Shown here: positions 43,595 through 49,744 of the stretch, piece after piece | How the letters are laid out: every line of letters starts with the position of its first letter | How positions within the stretch are numbered: the stretch's first letter is position 1 | Assembly: GCA_041569895.1 (NCBI GenBank) | Contig: JBFFXF010000011.1 | Location: forward strand, 1 to 49,744 | DNA length: 49,744 bases | Source of the DNA: JBFFXF01 sp041569895 | GTDB lineage: Bacteria > Planctomycetota > UBA8108 > JACQVS01 | Direction of reading: 5' to 3' | The notes under the pieces: generated by a model | The model's database searches: none | Told to the model about the DNA's origin: nothing | The model's input: the letters and a program-made list of their open reading frames with translations, nothing else | Translations under genes and position numbers: made by a program

Positions 43595-44617
43595 ATGTCC
43601 AGGAAATCACCGGAGCAGAGAGGCGACGAGCGGATCTCGCGCAGGGTCTTCGTGGGTGGCGCGCTCGCGGGCGCGGCGGCGGTCGAGCTGCTCGCCTCGG
43701 GCTGCAGGCCGAGGGAATCGACGCCGACCGGACCGGACGACGACCTCGGTCCGATTCCGAAGCGGACCCTCGGCCGCACCGGTGAGCAGGTCACCATCCT
43801 GGGCCTCGGCACGGCGTGTATGGGCGAGGGGCCGCAGTCGACCGAGGAGTGCGCGTCGGTCTTCGCGGAGGCGATCGACCGCGGCATCACGTACGTCGAC
43901 ACCGCGAGGATCTACGAGAACGCCGAGGAGGCCCTCGGCCGCGTGCTGCGAACGCGGCGTGACAAGGTCTTCCTCGTCACCAAGTGCATGACCGACACGC
44001 GAAAGGACGCGCAGGCGTCCTTCGAGACCTCGCTGCGGAACCTGGGCGTCGATCACGTCGACCTCCTCCACTGTCACTCGACCGGCGACCGCGACATCGA
44101 CAGGGTGCTCGAGCCGGGAGGCATGTGGGACTACTTCCTCGAGCTCAAGGCCGAGGGCAAGACCCGCTTCCTCGGCATTACCGGGCACAACCGCCCGCAC
44201 AAGTTCGTCCGCATGCTCGAGACCGACCAGGTCGACAGCATGATGGTCGCGATGAACTTCGTCGACCGGCACACCTACGGATTCGAGGAGAAGGTGCTGC
44301 CGGTGGCGCGTCGCCACCGCACCGGAGCGATGGCGATGAAGGTCTTCGGCGGCATCCGCGGCGGCTTCGCGTTCAACCGACAGATCCGCCCCTCGCAGCT
44401 CGATCCGGTGCACCTCCAGAACGCGGTGCGGTACTCGCTCTCGCTCGAGGGGGTCACCGGCGTGGTGATCGGCGTCCACAACTCGGAGGAGCTGCGCCAG
44501 AACATCCGCCTCGTGCGCAACGCGGCGCCACTCTCGCAAACGGAACGCGAGGCGCTCACCCGCCACGGCCAGGAGCTCGCCCAGGCCTGGGGCCCGCGTT
44601 TCGGCCCGGCGAGCTGA
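43595..44617 (+). CDS. aldo/keto reductase exported by the Tat pathway, probable lipoprotein
   Basis: 340 aa. The N-terminus has a twin-arginine motif (ISRRVFVGG, R16-R17), a hydrophobic stretch and a lipobox LLASGC with Cys37, so it is probably folded with cofactor, exported and lipid-anchored. The aldo/keto reductase barrel follows with the full catalytic tetrad D102, Y107, K130 and H161 (VDTARIYENA, FLVTK, VDLLHCHST). Other motifs: TRFLGITGHNRPHK and GAMAMKVFGGIRGG. NADPH-dependent carbonyl reduction is the family reaction; the physiological substrate is unknown. Tat-exported reductases of this type are frequent in Planctomycetota. Confidence 0.94.
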   Translation: MSRKSPEQRGDERISRRVFVGGALAGAAAVELLASGCRPRESTPTGPDDDLGPIPKRTLGRTGEQVTILGLGTACMGEGPQSTEECASVFAEAIDRGITYVDTARIYENAEEALGRVLRTRRDKVFLVTKCMTDTRKDAQASFETSLRNLGVDHVDLLHCHSTGDRDIDRVLEPGGMWDYFLELKAEGKTRFLGITGHNRPHKFVRMLETDQVDSMMVAMNFVDRHTYGFEEKVLPVARRHRTGAMAMKVFGGIRGGFAFNRQIRPSQLDPVHLQNAVRYSLSLEGVTGVVIGVHNSEELRQNIRLVRNAAPLSQTEREALTRHGQELAQAWGPRFGPAS

Positions 44618-44655
44618 GCGGTCGCGTCTTCGGCCTCGGAGACTAGCGGACTCTC

Positions 44656-44887
44656 TGTCGGATTTCGAGTCCGATGTCCGAGTCCGATACCGATACCGAT
44701 TCCGATCCCGACTCCGACTCCGATACCGAGTCCGAGATCCGAGTCCGATGACGGAGTCCGAGATCAGAGGTCACGGTCAGAGATCAGACCGGGCCCTTTC
44801 CCAATCTGCGTCAATCTGCGTAATCTGCGTAATCTGCGTTCCTCTTCGGGCACGGGCACGGGAACGGGAACGGGAACGGGAACGGGG
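44656..44887. repeat. intergenic composite array 7
   Basis: Plus-strand order: (CCGATACCGATT)-type hexamers and GAGTCCGA units (44663-44760), GATCAGAG 7-mers (44761-44790), four AATCTGCGT copies with 9-10-bp spacing (44802-44840), then seven GGG tracts exactly 6 bp apart (44848-44887), a plus-strand G-quadruplex motif beginning TTCGGGCACGGG. It lies in the convergent gap 44618-44889 between the aldo/keto reductase and the VIT-VWA gene and ends at the latter's stop. No gene is supported inside it. Confidence 0.93.
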
Positions 44888-44889
44888 CT

Positions 44890-47800
44890 TCACGGGATGT
44901 CGAGGACATCCTCCCGGATCTCGAACACCGCGTCCTCCTCCGCGAGCAGGCGGAGCTGGAACGTTCGATCGCGGTTGCGGCCGCGGTCCATCGTCAGCCC
45001 GCGGTCGGCGACGATCAGGACGCAGGTCGGCACTGACCAGCGGCTCGAGTTGTTGCCGTAGTAGTGGACGAGCGTCCGGAAGCGGCGTGGCCCGTCCGGC
45101 GCCGGCGCCGTCGGGCTCGCGGCGATCTGCGCGCGCTGGTAGAGCTCCGGTCCGTACCCGTCGGTGACGTCGCCCGAGAGGCGACCGCCCGCCCTGGTGG
45201 TGAGCTGCTGGTACGAGCACGTCTCTCCCTCGGGCTCGACCACGTGCAGGTCGATGTCGGTGCCGTCGGTGTTCCAGTGCACCGCGAGCTGCAGATCGGT
45301 CGGTCCGATCTGCTCCTCGCCCGCGACCGCGGCGACCTCCCGGAGCCGGCGCTCGACGAGCGCTCGCCGGCGGGCGGTCTCGTCGTCCGTGCCCGCGAGG
45401 CGGAGCGACGCCTCGAGCAGCAGGCGCGAGTAGCGCACCGCGGCGACGGCGTGGCACGCCTCCTCGTGCCGCGCGAACTCCCGCGCCAGGACGATCTCGT
45501 AGTTGCGGGCCGCCTCGGACCACCGGCCGGCGGCGTCCAGCGCCAGCGCCTCCTCGAGGTACGACTGCGGCTCGAACGGGCGCTGGAGACGCACGCGCTC
45601 GAAGATCTCGGCCGCCGCGTCGTGGACCCCGAGCGCGAGACAGGCGTAGCCCGCGAAACGCATCGTCTCCGCGCTCGCCGGCATCTGCTCGACGATCGAC
45701 GAGTAGGCCCGCAGCGCGCCGAGGGTGTCTCCGGAAAGGGCGCGCACGCGCGCGATGGTGTCGAAGACGCGCGCCCCGATCTCGCCGAAGCTCGCCTCGC
45801 CACGCGCCCCTCGGTAGGCGAGCTCGGCGGCGATGCGCGGCTCGCCCCCGGCGAGCGGCCGATCGACGAGTGGCTGTCCGGGGAAGCGATCGCGATCGGG
45901 GTCGGCGAGCGCGGCGATCGTCCTGACGACGTCCGCCGCGTGCGGCGGGGCCTCATCGAGCGCGATCCCCTGCAGCCGGTCGCGGCGGCGGTCCTCCTCG
46001 CGGACACGGACGCTCTGCAGATCCTCGAGGTCGACGAGCTCGTCCTCGACGCGGAACTCCTCGTAGTCCTGCTGGCTCTCGAGGACGAGGAAGCTCGCGA
46101 CGCGGTTGGCGAGCTCGAACCGCTGCGAGAGCGCGGTGATCATGCGGTCGAGGCGATCGTCATCGAGCGCGAGGAGCGACGCGGTGTAGAGCTCGGCCCA
46201 CGCCCGCGCGGCCAGCGGAGACGATCCGCCGCACGCGAGCGGGATCCGCCAGGCGAGCGGCTCGCCGTCGATGCTCGCCCGCACGACGACCTCGGCGGCG
46301 GAGCCGGCGTCGATCAGCCGTCCGGCGATGCGGAGCTCCTGACCCGGGAAGAGAAAGCGCGGATTCCCCGCGACGACGACGTCACGCGCCGCGGAGCCGA
46401 CGACGGCGATCTCCTCGATCAGCGCCTGCGACTTCCGGTGAGCCAGCGCGCCCGCCTCGATCTGCTCGCGCGTCAGGATCGTCACCACGCGCCCGCCGGA
46501 GGCGCGGGCCAGCGCGTCGAGGAGCTGGCGGTCGACCGCCGCCGTCCCGAGCTCGTAGGAGATCCACTCGAGGCGCGACGCGATGGGGTAGCGACGGATG
46601 AGCTCGCCCGCGCGATCCTGCCCCCACGTGACGAATCCGTCGGAGAGGAGGAACGCGCGCGCCGGCCCCCTGTCCAGCAGCCAGTCGCGCTGGCGGTCGA
46701 GCTCGTCGAGCACGGCCTCGAAGCTCGTCGCGCCCTCGAGGAAGACGTTCTCGAGCTCCGCGAGCGTCTCCGCGCGCGACGCGGCGTCATTCGCTCGCCA
46801 CCCGGCAGCGTGCAGCCAGCGCGGACGGATGTCGAAGAGGAGGACGCCGTATTCGGTGATGGTGTCATCGCGCTCGAGGATCGTCCGCAGGAGGTCGACG
46901 GAGAGTCGCGAGCGTCGCTCGCCGGAGAGCGACGTGTCGACGACGAAGAGCACCCGGGCGGTCGGGTCCGGCCGCTGTCGCTCCTGGAACGGAGGTCGCA
47001 CGCGCGTGAAGAAGGTGGCGCCGGTGTCCGGCGTGTCGATCTCGATCACCTGGGCGCCGGGATCCTGGGGCCGCAGCGCGATGTCGACGAGGTCGTCCTG
47101 GCCGGCGCGGTACTTCACGTCGTGCACGGTCCAGGGGCCCTCGGCCGAGGACGGGATGAGCACGGAATCGCCGCGTCCGGCGATCGCCTCGAGGTCAACG
47201 CCGAACCCGTTGAGAATCAGACGGACGTCGATGGCGCCGAGCGTCTCCTCGCGGGGCAGCGCGTACGTGTATCGCATCAGGTCGCCGTCGAGCGGCAGCG
47301 TCTGCTCGTAGGCGAGGACGACGCGCTTCACCGAGCTCGCCTCGATCGGGAAGACGCGCGCGCGGAACGTGTTCGCCCCGGCCCACTCGAGGAGCGCCGG
47401 GTCGATCTGCCGGCGCACGATCGTCTCGTAGATCTCTCGCGCGCGCTTCTGCTCGACGACGCGGGCGAGCTGCAGCTCGCCCCAGTCCTCGACCAGCGCG
47501 CCTGCCGGGACGAGACCGACGTCGTCCGGGCGGGCGAGCGCGAGGCGCTCGATGCGCGTGATCGCCTCACCGGGCTCGTCGGCGCCACGCGGCGTCTCCG
47601 GGAGCGGTGGAAGCAGGGCGCGATCGCCGAACTCGGCGTCCTCGATCCTCGAGGTGCCGGCGAACATGGCGAACCCGGCCGCGGACGCGCCGGCGGGCAG
47701 CGGATAGTGAAACGTGCCCTCGAGCTGCTCGTCGTGCGGGTTCGAGAACACCATGTCGACGACGGTCCGCGCCCGTGGCCCATCGACGAGCACGTGCAGG

Positions 47801-48363
47801 CGGAGCGCTCGCGGCACGAGCGACTCGTACGCCCCCTCGTCGTTCTCGAAGAGGATCTTGCCGATGCGCGGCGCGTCGGCGATGCGGGACGCGAGCGGCA
47901 CCGGCAGCTCGGCGGATTCTGGCTCGCTCTCCCCCTCGCCGTCTTCGTCGGCGTCCTCGAACGTCGATCCGTTCCAGACCTTTGCCTCCGACGCGTCGAC
48001 CGAGCTCTCCTCGAGTGCGAGCGTCGGGGCGCCCGCCTGCTCCTCCGAGGGCACCGCGCCGATCTCGCCACCCTCGGCGAGCTCGCTCGCGGGGACACGC
48101 CGCCCCTCCGCGACCGCGGCGCGGATGCGGGACGGGTCGATCCGTCCGGTCTCCGCGGCGGTGAAGACGGTCCGCGGCGGCTCGACGCCCGCCGCGGCGA
48201 ACGATGCGCGGGCGGCCGCCTCGTCGATCTCGCCGAAGTCACCGAGCCCCGACTCCGGACCGGCGACCTGGCAGGAGTGCGAGGACACGAGCAACGCGAA
48301 CAGCACGGCGACGAGCCACGCGACGGTGAAACGGTCGGGATTCGGGTGCGATCTCTTCATCAT
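44890..48363 (-). CDS. VIT - von Willebrand factor A - DUF2135 exported protein
   Basis: 1157 aa. The start is the first of two adjacent ATGs (48363/48360) after GGGGGAGG. Signal peptide or anchor at about 12-28 (FTVAWLVAVLFALLVSS). A Glu/Ala-rich low-complexity region is followed by a VIT domain (about 175-310: VVDMVFSNPHDEQLEGTFHY, PLPAGASAAGFAMF), then a VWA domain with MIDAS DTSLSG at D476. TPR-like helices (about 800-1000) follow. The C-terminal about 120 residues match DUF2135: DGTDIDLHVVEPEGE, GGRLSGDVTDGYGPE and RTLVHYYGNNSSRWS. VIT-VWA proteins are thought to mediate metal-dependent protein contacts on the surface; DUF2135 is of unknown role. Confidence 0.94.
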   Translation of the reverse strand: MMKRSHPNPDRFTVAWLVAVLFALLVSSHSCQVAGPESGLGDFGEIDEAAARASFAAAGVEPPRTVFTAAETGRIDPSRIRAAVAEGRRVPASELAEGGEIGAVPSEEQAGAPTLALEESSVDASEAKVWNGSTFEDADEDGEGESEPESAELPVPLASRIADAPRIGKILFENDEGAYESLVPRALRLHVLVDGPRARTVVDMVFSNPHDEQLEGTFHYPLPAGASAAGFAMFAGTSRIEDAEFGDRALLPPLPETPRGADEPGEAITRIERLALARPDDVGLVPAGALVEDWGELQLARVVEQKRAREIYETIVRRQIDPALLEWAGANTFRARVFPIEASSVKRVVLAYEQTLPLDGDLMRYTYALPREETLGAIDVRLILNGFGVDLEAIAGRGDSVLIPSSAEGPWTVHDVKYRAGQDDLVDIALRPQDPGAQVIEIDTPDTGATFFTRVRPPFQERQRPDPTARVLFVVDTSLSGERRSRLSVDLLRTILERDDTITEYGVLLFDIRPRWLHAAGWRANDAASRAETLAELENVFLEGATSFEAVLDELDRQRDWLLDRGPARAFLLSDGFVTWGQDRAGELIRRYPIASRLEWISYELGTAAVDRQLLDALARASGGRVVTILTREQIEAGALAHRKSQALIEEIAVVGSAARDVVVAGNPRFLFPGQELRIAGRLIDAGSAAEVVVRASIDGEPLAWRIPLACGGSSPLAARAWAELYTASLLALDDDRLDRMITALSQRFELANRVASFLVLESQQDYEEFRVEDELVDLEDLQSVRVREEDRRRDRLQGIALDEAPPHAADVVRTIAALADPDRDRFPGQPLVDRPLAGGEPRIAAELAYRGARGEASFGEIGARVFDTIARVRALSGDTLGALRAYSSIVEQMPASAETMRFAGYACLALGVHDAAAEIFERVRLQRPFEPQSYLEEALALDAAGRWSEAARNYEIVLAREFARHEEACHAVAAVRYSRLLLEASLRLAGTDDETARRRALVERRLREVAAVAGEEQIGPTDLQLAVHWNTDGTDIDLHVVEPEGETCSYQQLTTRAGGRLSGDVTDGYGPELYQRAQIAASPTAPAPDGPRRFRTLVHYYGNNSSRWSVPTCVLIVADRGLTMDRGRNRDRTFQLRLLAEEDAVFEIREDVLDIP

Positions 48364-48494
48364 GGCGCCTCCCCCGGAGAATCTGTGCCGCGCCCGCGCC
48401 ACGGGATGGACACAGCACAGTCTACCCGTCGGGGGGGAAAGGGGAAGCTGAAATGGGGATCCCAGGGCCGGAGCCGATCTCGCCACCTCCACGT

Positions 48495-48707
48495 CGTCCT
48501 CGTCCTCGTCCTCGTCCTCGAGCGGTCACGCAGGCCAGGGAGACTCCGGGGCCGAGACGGAGTCCGAGACTGAGGCAGAGATCCGAGATCGGAGGTCAGA
48601 GTCAGAGGTCGGAGATCCGATTCCGAGGCCGATGACCGATTCCGACTCCATTCCGATACCGATTCCGACTCGGACTCCGACCGACTCCGATTGCGAGGCC
48701 GGGCACG
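48495..48707. repeat. intergenic composite array 8
   Basis: (CGTCCT)n at 48495-48520, then GGGGCCGAGACGGAGTCCGA, TCAGAGTCAGAGGTCGGAG-type 7-mers (about 48585-48615) and (CCGATACCGATT)-type hexamers to about 48690, ending near GGGCACGGG. It fills most of the 48364-48709 gap between the VIT-VWA and NUDIX genes. No gene is supported. Confidence 0.88.
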
Positions 48708-48709
48708 GG

Positions 48710-49231
48710 TCATGCGCTGTCCCGCAGGAACCACAGCGCGGCGTAGATCTTCGGGTCGATCGCGTGGCCCGCGTGTCGCTGTGACTCGAGCCAGCGCTCG
48801 ACGTCGGGGAGGGGCACCTCGTGGACGATGATCGATTCCGAGTCGTCGCCGCCGCCGTCGCCGACCTTCGCGAGGCCGGTGGCGCGGAAGAAGGTGATGC
48901 TCTCGGCGCTGATTCCCGACGATGGCGGACCCTCCGTCAGGAACGTCATCGACCTCGCGGCCCAGCCGGTCTCCTCGAGCAACTCCCGCTTCGCGGCCAC
49001 CTCCATGCTCTCCTCGCGCTCGCCCGGCACGTCACCGACGAGCCCGGCGGGGAGCTCGATCACGGTACGTCCAACCGGATGCCGGTACTGCTCGAGCAGC
49101 ACCAGTCGCCCATCGTCGGTGAGCGCGACGATCAGCACGATGCCGGTCGACGTCGTGCGCTCGACGTACTCCCAGCCATCGACACGGACGAAGCGAGCGT
49201 AACGGCCTTCATGGAGGATGGTTCTTTTCAT
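48710..49231 (-). CDS. NUDIX hydrolase, ADP-ribose pyrophosphatase-like
   Basis: 173 aa from the ATG at 49231 (MKRTILHEGRYARFV); the longer upstream frame only crosses the repeat array. NUDIX box: ELPAGLVGDVPGEREESMEV with KRELLEETGW, keeping the REXXEEXG core that binds Mg2+; the loop between the first Gly and the REXXEE part is a few residues longer than the minimal consensus. LVLLEQYRHPVGRTVIELPA is typical of the ADP-ribose/NDP-sugar pyrophosphatase subgroup. It would hydrolyse a nucleoside diphosphate linked to another moiety; the exact substrate is unknown. Confidence 0.94.
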   Translation of the reverse strand: MKRTILHEGRYARFVRVDGWEYVERTTSTGIVLIVALTDDGRLVLLEQYRHPVGRTVIELPAGLVGDVPGEREESMEVAAKRELLEETGWAARSMTFLTEGPPSSGISAESITFFRATGLAKVGDGGGDDSESIIVHEVPLPDVERWLESQRHAGHAIDPKIYAALWFLRDSA

Positions 49232-49310
49232 GGCGACGGATGATAGGGGATCGAACGGGGTCCATCCGCAGATTCCGCGGAGGAACGATCCGCGCAGATG
49301 GCGCAGAGCG

Positions 49311-49565
<255 letters not shown>

Positions 49566-49627
49566 GTCGCACGGCGACGGTAACGACAACGCACGCGCCC
49601 AACCCTGGCCGCCCGCCTGGACGGTGG

Positions 49628-49678
49628 CCGTGACTCGTGGACCGTGACCCGTGGACCGTGTGCCGTGACCGTGACCGT
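49628..49678. repeat. 14-bp tandem CCGTGACYCGTGGA with shorter 6-bp copies
   Basis: CCGTGACTCGTGGA (49628-49641), CCGTGACCCGTGGA (49642-49655), then degenerate CCGTGTG, CCGTGA, CCGTGA, CCGTC to 49678. A distinct tandem family next to the hexamer arrays. No gene is seen in 49232-49744. Confidence 0.8.
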
Positions 49679-49717
49679 CTTGGCGTCGTCCAGCGAGTTC
49701 TGTCAATCACGACGGGC

Positions 49718-49744
49718 GCTTTCGGGCACGGGCACGGGCACGGG
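49718..49744 (+). repeat. start of GGGCAC hexamer array, cut by the window edge
   Basis: GCTTTCGGGCACGGGCACGG and beyond: GGG at 49724, 49730, 49736 and 49742. It begins with the same CTTTCGGGCACGGG boundary as the array at 34250 and the minus strand of the array at 14408-14452. Its full length lies outside the window. Confidence 0.85.

Noticed and set aside
45064..48573. A 1169-codon plus-strand open frame, and a similar 938-codon frame at 38139-40955.
   Set aside because: Both lie antisense to genes with confirmed domains (VIT-VWA-DUF2135 and DUF1800) and have only shadow-type composition.

Overview
The window is about 49.7 kb of very GC-rich bacterial chromosome carrying 25 protein-coding genes, one of them cut by the left edge. 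I see no rRNA, tRNA, CRISPR array, transposase or phage gene. The gene content points to Planctomycetota or a close relative. The clues are a DUF1800/DUF1501 Tat-exported pair with dockerin-like calcium repeats, an ECF sigma factor coupled to a zf-HC2/VWA fusion, a VIT-VWA-DUF2135 protein, a prenyltransferase/squalene-cyclase-like secreted protein, a eukaryote-like UDPGP-family pyrophosphorylase and many large secreted proteins. This placement is inference from gene families, not from a marker gene.

Layout. 1-6637 (minus): ECF sigma factor, zf-HC2/VWA anti-sigma-like protein and a large secreted beta-rich protein (partial), joined by ATGA overlaps. 7001-18550: a small cysteine-rich membrane protein, an FHA-transglutaminase membrane protein divergent from a FecR-like/carboxypeptidase-regulatory-domain giant, then two secreted proteins of unknown function. 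18508-25999 (minus): a compact chemosensory operon, cheA-cheW-mcp-cheY-cheB-cheR, with three ATGA couplings and no flagellar genes nearby. 26289-35766: CCA-adding enzyme, AsmA-like protein, sugar-nucleotide epimerase, squalene-cyclase-like protein and UDP-sugar pyrophosphorylase. 35794-40937 (minus): DJ-1/PfpI protein and the DUF1501/DUF1800 pair. 41234-44617: DUF72 protein, double-cyclophilin lipoprotein and, divergently, a Tat lipoprotein aldo/keto reductase. 44890-49231 (minus): VIT-VWA-DUF2135 protein and a NUDIX hydrolase.

The most unusual feature is between the genes. Most intergenic gaps longer than about 270 bp hold the same kind of low-complexity array, built from a few short tandem modules: GGGAAC/GGGGAC/GGGCAC, CCGATT/TCGGTG, GAGGAC, a 7-mer GATCAGA and a 9-10-mer AATCTGCGT. 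The first three keep a strict 6-bp register. The G-rich modules are textbook G-quadruplex motifs (four or more GGG tracts with 3-nt loops). Two arrays also share a non-repetitive core and the same order of modules, so they look like copies of one composite dispersed element rather than independent microsatellites. One array ends directly at the Shine-Dalgarno sequence of the pyrophosphorylase gene.

Start codons were picked from ribosome binding sites, signal peptides, family length and ATGA couplings. Several genes appear to use GTG.
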